Assembly (NCBI GenBank): GCA_015179025.1
Contig: WHUX01000074.1
Location: 186,001-250,000 of the forward strand
From: Terfezia claveryi
Lineage: Eukaryota; Ascomycota; Pezizomycetes; Pezizales; Pezizaceae
DNA: 64,000 bases
Direction of reading: 5' to 3'
Below are positions 1-11,746 of this stretch, piece by piece (position 1 is the stretch's first letter; the number at the start of each line of letters is the position of its first letter). The translations under genes and the position numbers were made by a program. The notes beneath the pieces were generated by a model that was given only the letters and a program-made list of their open reading frames with translations, did no database searches and was not told the origin of the DNA.

Positions 1-656
1 ACGCCTCTTCTGAGCCAGCACTCATCCCTGGTGCAGAACGCAGGCCAAGCTCGGTTACCTTAACACTTGTGCCGCCTTTCCCTAGGTCCTACTCGAATAG
101 CCCCGCTACTAATACCACCACTACGCCCAGGACGAACAGTATGGGGATGGGACCAGGACGGCGAATCTCAGTCGATAGCGGTAGCTGGTCTAGCTCACTT
201 CACCCCATTGACTCCCGCGGCGGTTCCGCCTCTCCATGCATCGAGCCGGGACCCTCAGCCCGTCCTCTCCGTGGGCAAGGGGGTCAACTAGCCACTGAGC
301 AAGTAACAACTGGTGCCTCTTCTCCATTGGAGGGTCTAATTCGTACGCATCTACCAAGTGGTATCACCTATGATGAGAGCAATGATGTTAGGTCTTTGCC
401 ACTGCCACAAACACCAAAGAGGTGGGCAGTGCAGGAATGGATTCAGAGTTCACCGAGTGCGTGGGAGGATCCAGAAATGGAGAGTGTGGTTTCTGTGGGG
501 ACGGAAATGGAGTTTGGAGGGGCGGAGGAAGGCGGAGAGCAAGACGGGGCGATAGGGGTAGGTGGTTGGAGGGCGGCGGAGACATTGGTGGAGAGCGATA
601 GTGTTAGTCGAGTGGGGCTAAAGTCTAACAATGTTGGATTGGGAGGGAGTATATGA
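1..656 (+). CDS. C-terminal exon of unrecognised low-complexity protein (partial)
   Basis: An open frame runs from base 3 to a TGA... stop region ending at 656, with no in-frame start needed before the left edge, so this is the 3' part of a gene that begins outside the window. The translated part (about 217 residues) is rich in Ser, Pro, Gly and Thr, with a small Trp-containing patch (KRWAVQEWIQSSPSAWEDPE) and a Gly/Glu-rich tail. A pyrimidine tract followed by CCTAG at about 75-90 could be an intron acceptor, so the frame before about 90 may be intronic. No domain is recognised. The style is that of a disordered C-terminal tail of a fungal signalling or transcription protein, but this is only an impression. 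Confidence 0.5.
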   Translation, partial: ASSEPALIPGAERRPSSVTLTLVPPFPRSYSNSPATNTTTTPRTNSMGMGPGRRISVDSGSWSSSLHPIDSRGGSASPCIEPGPSARPLRGQGGQLATEQVTTGASSPLEGLIRTHLPSGITYDESNDVRSLPLPQTPKRWAVQEWIQSSPSAWEDPEMESVVSVGTEMEFGGAEEGGEQDGAIGVGGWRAAETLVESDSVSRVGLKSNNVGLGGSI

Positions 657-1627
657 TTGCAGTGAACGAGATTGGTCTGTGGGCTACAACATCGACTTGG
701 TTTTGAGATATTGCTTGTTTTTATTTACTCTTTTAATGGATGGAGGGTGTGTGGAGCGTTATATTAGCTTAAATTTTGATTGCATAGTGTAAGGCTTCTC
801 GAGGAGAAAATTTTTAGCGGAAAAAAATAGTAACCTCCTGCAGTGAAGTAGGTCTGTTGAGCTCAATGGGTCCGGCTTTAGGAACAGAGTTGCAAGATAG
901 CTGAGAATCACATGGTTTTTCTCCTGGTGAAATCATGGCTTTTGATACATCGTCGTGAAGCAAGCTTGAAGGAACTGAATCTAGCTTGTGAAAAAGACAC
1001 GACATATGGTAGCTATAGCTGAGCGTATATCCATTACGTTATACCCCATATATGGCCATATGTATGGTCATAAAACTCTCTACAAGGGGCCGTGCAACCT
1101 GTGTACCGAGTTGTGCGACTCAAGTTCTGGGAAGAAGTGTTTAGTATTTCGACCAAATAGTACGAATATTAGTACTCATTCCTAGAAGTTTGGTTGTAGG
1201 TATTTTAGGGTATATGTAGTATGTTAGGTGTATCCGAGAAATTAAGTAAGTAAAACACCGGCCTTACAGTCATGTACAAATATTGTTGCGAGGAACAACG
1301 GTATCCGTAAAAAAGACTAATAAAATATTCTGGTAAAAACACAAATTAATACTTCGACGGGATTTTTTTGATTTGGTTTCTGGGGTAATTTGTTCCCAAG
1401 TGTGTATCTTACTACTGGGGTGGAGAAAGAAGCTTAATATCTAGCTTTAGTACTGTGCCTAGTTGGGATATAACTACCAGACTGGGAGTGAATATCTACA
1501 TAAGAGTCGACACTATCCCCTATGGACCGGGCAGTTGCGAGATGCGAGATTGCCCGGGCCGTTCCGGGATGACATAAATATCACATATGTTAGTTTATAC
1601 ATAAGTTATATAAATAAGAAAAGCTCT
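657..1627. other. Intergenic, AT-rich
   Basis: This stretch downstream of the left-edge gene holds only short frames without protein-like composition. I see no RNA gene or intact repeat. Confidence 0.5.
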
Positions 1628-1755
1628 GCTTGCTCAATCCCCTGCTTGCTCAATCCCCCACTACCTCAATCCCCCGCTTGCTAAATCTCCCGCTTACTCA
1701 ATACCCCGCTTACTCAATCCCCCGCTTGCTTAATGCCCCACTTGCTTAATGCCCT
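1628..1755. repeat. 16-bp tandem repeat, 8 copies
   Basis: Eight head-to-tail units of 16 bp start at 1628, 1644, 1660, 1676, 1692, 1708, 1724 and 1740. The consensus is GCTTGCTCAATCCCCC. Units differ at one to five positions, the last two sharing TTAATGCCCC. The strand is C-rich with no coding frame across it. It is a minisatellite in a spacer. Confidence 0.85.
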
Positions 1756-1763
1756 ACCAGCGT

Positions 1764-1982
1764 TTACACTGAATTCGAACATGGGTGCTGCCCTGACCCA
1801 GTATGGCAGAAGGCAGTACACGAACGTCCTTCTTTTTTGCATTGGCAACGACGTTCAGCACGTGAGCCTTTGCATTTGCAGCCAACCACAGATCTAGCAG
1901 AAGGCAAGACGTGCAACCTCATATAGAGACTTTGGTTTTTGGCTTTGCCATGCCAATCTCTGACTCGGTTTATTTCGTCCAC
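1764..1982 (-). mobile_element. Cys-rich (CXC-like) relic, probably from a retroelement integrase tail
   Basis: A 72-codon minus-strand frame contains VRDWHGKAKNQ followed by GCKCKGS, RRCQCKKEGRSCTAFCH and HPCSN. The spaced C-x-C-x-C and C-x-H pairs resemble the CXC-type zinc-binding tail found after some integrase/transposase domains and in tesmin-like proteins. The preceding Arg/Trp/Lys segment resembles the end of a gypsy-type integrase. No catalytic core is visible upstream, so it is a fragment. The assignment to a mobile element is inference; a stand-alone small Cys-rich protein cannot be excluded. Confidence 0.4.
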
Positions 1983-3144
1983 ACAGTTGATAGTGCTATA
2001 AAAGTTCCGTAACCTATACCAAATATTAACATTAACATATACTAAGTACAGTAGATTATTGGAACTTTTGGGGTGGCGTGACGGCTCAAATAGACTTTGA
2101 CCTCATTGCGATTAATTCCATGATACTTCTTAGCAATAGTTGCATAGGTTTTGTTCTTGCCTGCATGTAACAAACACATCATGAATATGTGCAATAACAT
2201 CGCTCTAAAACTACTCGCTTCCCATGATTATTTTTCCCGGAAATAAAATATAAAGTATCATTGCGTAACTCATATTCCTTTAGTGTCTTTGAGGGCAGTT
2301 TAATTGAAGTTGTATTACCTTTAAGTGCCTTCAGATTTGGATCTCGGAGGTATGCTTTAATTTTGCGATATGTAGGTAGTACTTATTTTAGCTACTATAT
2401 CCAAGTTCTATCTATACTAGAAAAAGATTATTGGGAATTACTTCTCAAAGGTCAATTGAGATTTGTTACACCTTGTATGCAAATACTGTTCAAACTTGGT
2501 ACGAGCAGCACTAGAGAATGCTTCAATGGCGCTCGTAGATGGAGCACAGCCTAGGGGATGAAACTGGTAGAGATCGACCCCACCATGATCTTCTGTAACG
2601 GATATTGATTGAGCAAGGAGCTGGTAATGTTAATGTAGAGGACTGGTAAAGGTGTGATCAAGCAAGCGCTGATTAAAATTCCCGTGTTTATTGCAAAGGA
2701 GTTGTGGTAGAAGCTATGTGCTACATCCTCTCGTTCTTTGACCTAATGTTTCTCTACATAATAATCTTCATTTCGGGTATGTCCCTATTTAGTAATTATA
2801 ACGTTCGCTGTGACCGCTGTGGCCGCTGTGGTGTTGTAGTAAATCCCTGTTGCGTGGCATTGACCAATTTCAATGTGGCGAACATATAAGTATATTTGTT
2901 ATATAAGCACTACTTTAACCTACAATACTATAGCCCCAAAACGAAAACGTGGTCCAATTCGACCAATAACTGTTTGATATTAAATTTTATAGGGGTAAGT
3001 GCAGAAAATATGCGGAAAACAAAAACAACTGGCTCATTTCCTTCACCGAAGCCCAACTTCCGAAGCCCTCAAACCCAAAAACTTACAACGCAGGAAGACA
3101 TGAGCCACAATAACGCTCTAAACTCACTCACACCTAACACTATT
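1983..3144. other. Intergenic, nothing recognised
   Basis: AT-rich DNA between the Cys-rich relic and the 3' end of the NLR gene. Several frames of 60-97 codons exist but none shows a motif or coding bias. The NLR 3' UTR should lie at the right end. Confidence 0.5.
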
Positions 3145-6100
3145 CTAATCCTCCAGCATCCATGAATCCGGATCATAGATTTGATATTTAGTCAACATCT
3201 GGGTCACCTGTGAATGACCCCCAAAGCGGGCCCAATCCAACGGGGTTCGCCCCATATTGTCTTTCGATACTGGATCAACGTCCTTTCTTCCCAAGAAGAG
3301 CTTAACTATGTCACTGTTCCCTACTTCAGCTGCGTAGGATAAAGGCGTCCTGCCAATGAGGTCTTCTGAGTTGGTATCAATGATGAACTTTCCTTCCAAG
3401 AAGATCTGAACTGCCTCATAGTTACCGGAGCCGGCCACGTAGGATACAGGCGTCCTTCCAGTGAGGTCTCTTGAATCGGGATTGATAGCATCGATTTTTT
3501 CTAAGAGGAGCTTAATTGCGTCCGTGTTTCCCACTTCAGCCGCGTAGGATAAAGGCGACCTACCAGTGAGGTCTGTTGAGTCAGGATTGACAACATCGAT
3601 TCTTTCCAGTAAGAGCTTAACTGTGTCCCTAGAACCCTTCGCTAAGCTAGCAGCGTAGGATAAAGGTGTCCTGCCAGTGAGGTCACCTAAGTCGGGATTC
3701 ATGGAACCCTCTCTAAGTTTCTCCAACATGGCCCTAACTATGGGATGGTTTCCCAAGCCTGCCGCGTAGGATAACGGCGTCCTGCCGGTAAAGTCTCCTA
3801 AATCGGGATTGATACCATTCAATTCCAGCAGCCTGTAGATTATGTAGGCTCTCGCTCCACCATTGGGGGTAAGACCAGAGCGTCCCATGTTGCGCACTGC
3901 GATGTGGAGAGGCGTGCCAGATTCTTTTCCTTCTCCGGAATTAGGTGTGAAATCGCAACCAGTCTCGATGAGTGCATCAAAGAGAAAATAATTCCCGGTG
4001 TCCACTGCTAGATGTGTTATTGTTCGACCCTTGCTGTCCAAAGAATTGTTATTCGAGGCATTAGCATTGAGTAAAAGCTTGTACACCTCTTTCTGTATAC
4101 GTATCGGAGTGCTGATGGCTTTCTGATGATTGATATAAGTATCACGCGGGACGCCCCATGTGCTTAAAAGCCCCGACAGCAATGTCGACGCATTGGCCTT
4201 GACCCAATCATGATCATGACCAATACCTGGGTAGAGGTACAGTAACTTCGCTACCAGTTCTGGGCTGCGAAGCTGCAGCTGGTTAGCAAACTTCAGCAGA
4301 CGATCCATAGATTCTAAGGTGCTCCCTGAGGAGTTACCGGATTGTTTTTGTGCGTGTGTCGCTAAGGGCTGCAAGGTCCGGGGAACATCAGATTCCACAG
4401 ATTCTATAGCAACTGGTCTGGTATAAATACAGCCCTTGTCATTTGTTAAGGTACGATTCAGGGCTAATATTAAATTTTCTAGGCAATGGTCGGTGTCGCA
4501 ACTGATTTGTAGTATTCTTTCCACTGCAGTTACACTATACTCCAGGGGAAATTGCACACATGCAGTGGTAAAAATATTCGACTGCTTGCGGCCAATCAGA
4601 CCTACAACACCAATGTCGATTTTGGGACAGTCCAGCAAGGCCCTGAGGATCTCTGGGTCCCGTCGCCTGAAAGTATCACAGACACCAGTTCCAATTGCCT
4701 GAAAAAGTGGGAATGGGCAGCGATATACATAACACTGTTCCTCTGAGCTTTTCGCGCATATGTCGCTGGGCTCGGCATGATACCTATCTCGACCCCCAAG
4801 GTCTTTGGTGATAGTCTCTTGGTCATGGTGCGGCCCTTCGATATTAGGATTGATTTTGGGATCAGCCAGAAGCAACTTGACCATAGTCGTATTTGCACCT
4901 TGAATGGCAGCATGAAGTGCCTGACCCCCTCGATGGTTCACGTCCACTCTGTCATCAGCCAGAAGTAGACGTGCAATTGTCTCTTGTCCTCTGTAGACGG
5001 AAATAGAGAGAGGTGTCATAGCAGTAGAGCAGTAAGGTGAATTCTTGTCATGCACCTTCTCATAAGATTTCTCTAAATTCGGGTCCACTTTATCATTCCG
5101 CAGAAGTACTTCTACAACTTCTACCATGTTATATGCGACTGCTATTGTGAGTGGTGTTTCAAGAGTCTCTGTTGCACGAGAATTAGGGTTTACATTTGGT
5201 AGCCCTAGTAACATATGCAAAACCCCCACGCTGCCATACTGGGCTGCGAGGTGGACTGGTGTAACCAGCACACAATGGGGCTGGTAGCCGCCGACCATGT
5301 GGTGGTAAGTTCGGCGCAAATGGCAATTTTCAGAACAGGGTTTCCCGAAGATGTCAGTTAAAACATTGGGGTCTGCATCCACAGCCAAGAGCTCCGCACA
5401 GGTCTGGATGTCATCAGCTGCACTAACTAGATGAATGGGGTGCCACCCGCCATTCTTCCAACAGCCACCAATCTTCTTCAGCCGCATGTGGTGCGGGTCA
5501 TCCTCTTTCCAGGTGCCACCCCTGGCGGGCCCCAGATCCGTGTGGGCCTCGCGTCACCAATCGTATCTTTCTCCCAAGAAGCAGGATTTAGTCGCTTTGT
5601 TAGTGCGCACGAAGCATCCCGCTCCTGATGCAGTACTGCCCAACACCATAACGCTTTCTGGTCCTCCATGGCACTCCTCGAGGTATCCAAGTCAATTTCG
5701 GGGTGCAAGATGAGGAGCCTCATGATTTCATAGTGTGAGCTCAGAATTGCCCATCGAAGGGGTGTGAGACCTTTATTGTCCGTTCTATTCGGATCGAGAC
5801 CATGCCTTTGTAGTAGAATCCTTGTAGTAGGCTCATGGTGGTTGGCAGCTGCCCAACGAAGCGGAGTCCAGCCATTTTTGTCAGCCAGGTTAGGATCAAC
5901 GATTTCGTTATCCAAAAGCAATTGTACGACCTCCTGGTGACCGGCTTTTGCTGCGTATATTAGTGGTGTACAGGAGTCTTCTGCATCCTGTGAGTTTGGA
6001 TCCACATCCCCAAACCTAAGCAGAATCTCCACCACTTCCTGATGTCCTAGTTCTGCAGCTATCGATAACGCCGTTCTGCCCTGAGGGTCGCAAAAATCAA

Positions 6101-8617
6101 CATTAACCCCCTCTTCAACTGCTTGTTTCACAATTTCATTGTAGCCGAAAAAAGCGGACCTTAAAATTGAGGACCCAGCCTGTGAGCGGAAAGTTTCGAC
6201 TTTGGAATCAACGGTGGTGCCCCTGATTGAGTAGTCTCGAGTGCGGATAATTTGAATATTGGAAGCTGCATTTCCTGCACGTGCGAGGAACTTGGAAACC
6301 AAGGGTCTAAGATTATCTCCGAGTTTGGCGCTGACCTTCGCATGTTCACTCCAGTTGACTGCCGCATATTTGAGCAACGGGTTCGCGTGAACTCGCTGAC
6401 GCAGCTCCTCCCCGGATGTGCAACATTCTTTGAAAGTGTCAAAAGACAGATACGATAACGATGTGGCCACAAGCTCCCTGTGGCCTTCAGGGAAATATAT
6501 TGCGTGATTTTTGTCGAAGTATTCTTGCGTCGAATAATGCACTAAGCGAATGCGCTGACTTGCTTTCTCAATCCTCACCAGGCCACAACACACCAATACC
6601 AGCCTCCGTGGATCGATGATTCCATCTTGCGCAAGTGAAGTGAGTTCAGGATTGCTGCTAGTTGCAAGTGCATGTTGGAGCTCAACAACAGACAGTGGTC
6701 GAAAGGCAGTGGTTATCCAGGTGAGCACAAGTTTCCCTAACTGTGAGCTGTCTGCCTGTTGTCCTAAAACCCTAGCCATAGCAGCTTCATACGTCTGGTC
6801 GAGCCCCGCTGGCAAGCTCTCTACTGTTTCTCTCATTTGTCGTATGGAATGCTTCGCCGACACTGAATCCATGTGGAGTTTTGCAAGCAAAAACCTACAT
6901 CGGTTAGTGTGGCTTTAACACGGGAGGCTCTACTTACATCCCATCTGTCCTCTGTAAGATCAGTTTGATAATATCCTCTTTAACGGAAGTGGGAAGCACC
7001 AAATCTGGACGTGACTCCTCCAAAATAGACAAGTGCTCCGTCAAATACCTCTCCACATCAGATTCTTGAGCCTGGATCCTCAGGGGTTCGCCATCTTGTC
7101 GGAACCAGTCTCGTATATACCCAATATTTCGTGCTGTGACTAGTATATTGACATTACCATGGGCACAAAGACGCTTGCATTCAGTCATCAGCTGGCTGCC
7201 AACACTGCATTCATCGAGTGCATCGACCACAATATAGAAGTGTGACACGGAGGCAACATGGCCCTGTAGAAGTGTCGTGATTTCCTGTACCGTCGGCCTA
7301 GTCTTCTGGAGGGCATGTTTTTCGTACAGCTTCTCAACGCCTGTCACCACAGTTGCACCAATTTTTGGGTGCAATGCCAACTGTGATAGCAGGCTACCAA
7401 GGAGATTCGGTAAAGTTTGTGCTGCTTGTTCTTTGTAATTGCAGTACAAATAACCCACTCCCATGTTTTCCGTTGCTAATGATGTCTCAAGCAAATTGAT
7501 GACCATAGAGCTATAGTTTACAGGGAAAATCAGAAATTAATTTCCTATTTCAAAAACTTTTATCTCGGAGATATGGTTTCGTACGCTATGACACTCTTTC
7601 CGACACCAGCTGTAGACAGCGAACATCCCAATCAGATAATGAATCGTAAAAACCATACAGAGTATGAAGGGTATTTATTTTTTTCCCACTGAGCTGACTT
7701 ACGATCTCCAGGGCAGAACAAAGTGCCCCCTTTCCCGGCACGCCAGTTCTTGTAAGAGTCGTGTTCTGTAAACCATTGGCCAGTCCCGTTTTGCATTCGA
7801 GCGAAAGTATCTTGTTGTGTCTTTCCAAACGTCAAAGGCGTCACCCATGTAATTAATCTTTCGACTTTTTGCAGACCCTGGGCCCTTTTCACTGCTTTCA
7901 CATCCTCACCCACAACTTCAACCTTCTCATGGATTTCCTGGGCTAGCACATTGCTCTTCTTGACCTCACTTTCGAGAGTGTTCACTTTGCCGTAAATTAC
8001 CCGAGCTAGTTCCCTATGTATCACATATTAACAAATTTGTTAGCCAAACTTTGCGCATGTTGGATTGCTCAAAATAATAAAAAACCTAGGTTTTGGAGGA
8101 CTTACATATTATCATTAGAAAGCGCTAGTTGGATCCATGATTTATACCGTTCGATCTTAACAAGTAACTGATACACTTCCACTTCTTTGAGTGGCCATAA
8201 TGCCCTCTGATAGATGCTTTGCGATATAATAGCTGCAGATTTGGGCTTTTTCCACTTCCCCTTCACACGATTCAACCAATCACCACGGGCAATAATATTT
8301 GAAGACCCGGAATTGGATGCTAGGCTGGGGGAGGAGTTACTGGCTGGCTTGACCTTCGAGTCCACTTCAAGCAACAGTCCATGAAGACAAGTCAGGGGAC
8401 CTTCCGGTGCCATTAGTAGCTTGGTGCATTCTGCCCATGTCTCTGCCTCCCGTTCTGCTCCTTTTGACAGGAGTGATTTCATGAGCGTCGTGACAATGTC
8501 CATTTCAGCTTGAATCTTCCGACAGCTTTCCGGAGCATCGTAGACTCCTTTAGCATATCCTGCTACTTTCCCACACATTTGGACAATAGTCAACGAGAGA
8601 CCAATTATATCCGCCAT
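3145..8617 (-). CDS. NACHT-ankyrin NLR-like protein (fungal STAND family)
   Basis: Six exons on the minus strand: 8106-8617, 7703-8013, 7585-7609, 6938-7510, 5558-6894 and 3145-5504. Together they make 1705 codons plus stop. Residues 1-165 (MADIIGLSLTIVQMCGKV...) match the helical N-terminal domain typical of fungal NLRs. The Walker A motif CPGDPGVGKS (about residue 275) is split by introns around a 25-nt micro-exon. Walker B is FYIVVDALDEC (about 375-382). The segment RTDGMFLLAKLHMDS and the following winged-helix-like part are typical of NACHT proteins. From about 710 to 1690 come many ankyrin repeats. Fungal relatives act in non-self recognition and heterokaryon incompatibility through ligand-driven oligomerisation. 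The last intron (5505-5557) ends in the weak acceptor AAAG and has no clear branch site. The alternative there is a frameshift, or two genes with the second starting at the ATG at 5487. Confidence 0.85.
3180..3850 (-). repeat. Near-identical ankyrin repeat block within the NLR gene
   Basis: The 3' part of the NLR gene encodes about six successive ankyrin units that share the core DLTGRTPLSYAA followed by VKLLLE and NPDS, at roughly 35-37 residue spacing. They are far more alike than the upstream units. At DNA level the words GCGTAGGATAAAGGCG and CCAGTGAGGTC recur on the plus strand. Confidence 0.8.
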
Positions 8618-11600
8618 ACCGAGCTTAGATTTGGGGAGTCTATCAAGGATATTGGCACGATGTTTATTGTATTTTTGATCGATGATTGTATATAATTCTG
8701 GTGTTAAGTTGGATTATGGAAACTCCAGATGCTGAAGTCGAGATTTAATACAAATTCAGTTATATACACAAATTAATCTCTGATTTCTTGAAATGCGCTG
8801 AGATATTATAGACAGGGATTCATCGACAGAAGCCAATCAAAATATAGGTTATACTCAATCAGAGATCTCACCTTCATGCATTAGGAACTTCTGGTTGTGT
8901 TTTCAATCTACCTAGAATTTGCTTTTCTGAGTTTGACGATGCATATGATTTAGGACAAGACTTACCATCCAGGCGCCTCCTCCCTCTTGCCGATTGGTGA
9001 CAAGAATAGATCATACATACTTACAGTTCAGCAGGCAATTCAACCGTAATCTTCTAGTACTCTGTATATAAAACCAGCATTACTGCTCCGCGGTTGACAA
9101 CCTATAATACATGTACATAGATGCTGATGACCCCTGAGGATAGTATTCAAAGGCGTATGGAGCCCGCACAGAGCATTTACCTACTTACCACCGAAATTGT
9201 AACATACTATGTATTTTCCTAAAACATAAGTGCCAGTCTCGGAACCGATTTCGGTAAGATTTCGCCAAAAGTGTTCGTATCTAAATATACGTCTCATATC
9301 TAGACTTAGTATTACGTACTCCGTATGGTAAGAGATAAGTGTACTCGGGAGATCATGTCTGAAATCATCGATATTGGTCTTAATTGGCATCTACGTGCAT
9401 GTAGCCCCAGGGCCCTGGCCGTAATAGCATAGGCCCAGAGTGTTTGTACTCGAGTAAGTACAGTAGGTACCAGCAATTTGGATCTATGCACAGTACCTAA
9501 ATTGCTTTTGCTTTTTTTTTTTTTTTTTTTTCCTTTTCTGTACATGTAATCTAAAAAGAAAAAAATATAAGTGAAGCAGCCTCCCCTTTCATTTTTTTAC
9601 TTCTGCCTTCGACAGAAGGAAAATAGGATCTGATGTTTGTTGATTACAAAAATAGTAAATTTTTATACTCACAATTGTTGAAAGGTTGGCCACCACAACA
9701 GCCACAACACCAAGGATCATCTGTTGGACAATGTTATATTTGATGGCTGGTGTTTCATATGTTGGTATGGATCATCCATACTGAGTTATCGTGATGGATT
9801 GGTATTCTCGGATTACTGCTCTTTTCTAATGATCTAGGTGAACAAAATAATGTACGGTATACAGTACCGTACGACCTTGGTAATTTGTAATAAGCATATT
9901 ATTGACCTGGTGAATTTTTTCCCTTTTCTTTTTTTAAGTCTATACGTCTATGGAGCATAATACCATGAGAATTTATTAGGAAAGAGGCAGAGAAGTAGTA
10001 TAATGTAGAGCATAGATCCCTCACGTGGTCAACAGGTAAATTGTTTCTGTTTAAATTTAATGATATAGTTAACTACACATTGCATACAGCAGCGATCCAG
10101 GACTGGCGTTCTTTGAACTGAACTCAAACCTTCCACTCCTTAGATATCTGCAATACACCATCCGGTATGTCGGGTTGAACCCCAGCACTACCTACAAATT
10201 GCTTAAAGAAGGTGTCACCTCAACACTAACTGATAATTCTACATACTGTCTGACACAAAGAAAGCTTTGCTAGGAAGATATCCGATATTCCTAGGGAAAG
10301 TGGGTGGGTCAACGACCATTAAGTATTACCTACAACATAAGGTGGCTTATTTTAAGTATATGCCAAATAACCTTCCACACGCCAAAGTCGAAACAATCTC
10401 GTAGGTTATACTGTTTTCTGCATGTGACATGTCATACAGAAGGACCTGCTTAAAGTTGATGCTGGTCTCCCAGAATCTGTTCCACAAGGGCGTCAGAAGC
10501 AGCCCTATATACAGGTCAGCCCAACGCACTACTGTATGTCCGAGAGTATTTGAACCGGAGCTCACATTACACTCAGGTGGCAAACAGATCAGAATTGCTC
10601 ACGTCGACCCCAATCAATGCACTTACATAGGGGGTGAAGTAGGAAGAATGGTTTTAAATATCTAATTACTTGGACTTAGTCTCGGAGTATCCAAGTTCAA
10701 AATAATCAAATATTTCTTCTGGAGTGACTTAACCAATCTTAAATGGCCCACCAATTGGCTTCCCAGGCCCAGGCTTGATGCGTATTTCAGATAAATTCAC
10801 ATACAAAGTGTTTTCTAACGTATATAAGTTATAATCATCTAGAGAGCGGAAATGATATTTATTGGTGAGTTTGGACAATGAGAAGGTATGGCTTGCTAGT
10901 ACTAAATAAGCGAATTTATAACCTAGGTTTCCCCGTCATTCAACGGTGGAAATCTATTCAACCCTATATATGTATAATGCGGAACGTATTAAGCTATGTA
11001 ACGTTTAATAAGCGTGCTATTCAATTCTGGCAAACATCATGTGTTCTCGTGCCTAGTATCTCAGATGTATATCCTCCTCTGTTCCACCAGTACCACCAGC
11101 ACATCTCCGTCCTCACTTAACTTAGCCTATTCACGAGTCAGGTATGTGATGAGCTTTACATGGCGTATAGAGATGAATGAGAAAGGTTTACTAATTGGGC
11201 TACCAGTATGTTGCCTTCCCTAGGCTTCCATTCCATCATAATGATCCTCCGTGGGTCATCTCCGCTCGGCAGCGACTGTTGTGAACAAACGTCTTTAAAC
11301 TTGGAGTGGCAGCAAAGGGTAGTCGTGCCCTCAGGAATCTACGAATTCGAGTATTGGTGCAAGTTTTGCAGACGTTTGGGCAACTCGAGACTGGTTCGCT
11401 GGGTAAGAATGACCTCATGATGCTGTCTTTACGTCTCGTAGGGTAGAGGGATCGATCTCGAGCCGAAGATGAGTGGGTGTGTGGCTGGCGTTCCCAAAAA
11501 CAAAAGTCCGTTCTATGACACAAATGACTATATGAACTTCTACTTTCACTCAGACTTATCACCATCATCCAAAAGACCTGAATATATCGACATCACCATC

Positions 11601-11746
11601 TCGAATACATTGAACTCATCAAATCTGAACTCTAAACCCACGTTAAGCCAACCATACCCACTCATGGGGAACTACATAATCTAAATCCACCTCATATCAA
11701 CAGCGTACAAGTTACATTCCTCTGTTTTCCACATCTATCTATAATC
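8618..11746. other. Divergent intergenic region between NLR and fasciclin genes
   Basis: About 3.1 kb of AT-rich spacer containing both promoters. It holds a poly-T run near 9509-9531 and the palindrome-like word TACGTACTCCGTA near 9313. Open frames of up to 110 codons (such as 11236-11568 minus) have no recognisable domain. No tRNA or intact transposon is seen. Confidence 0.5.
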
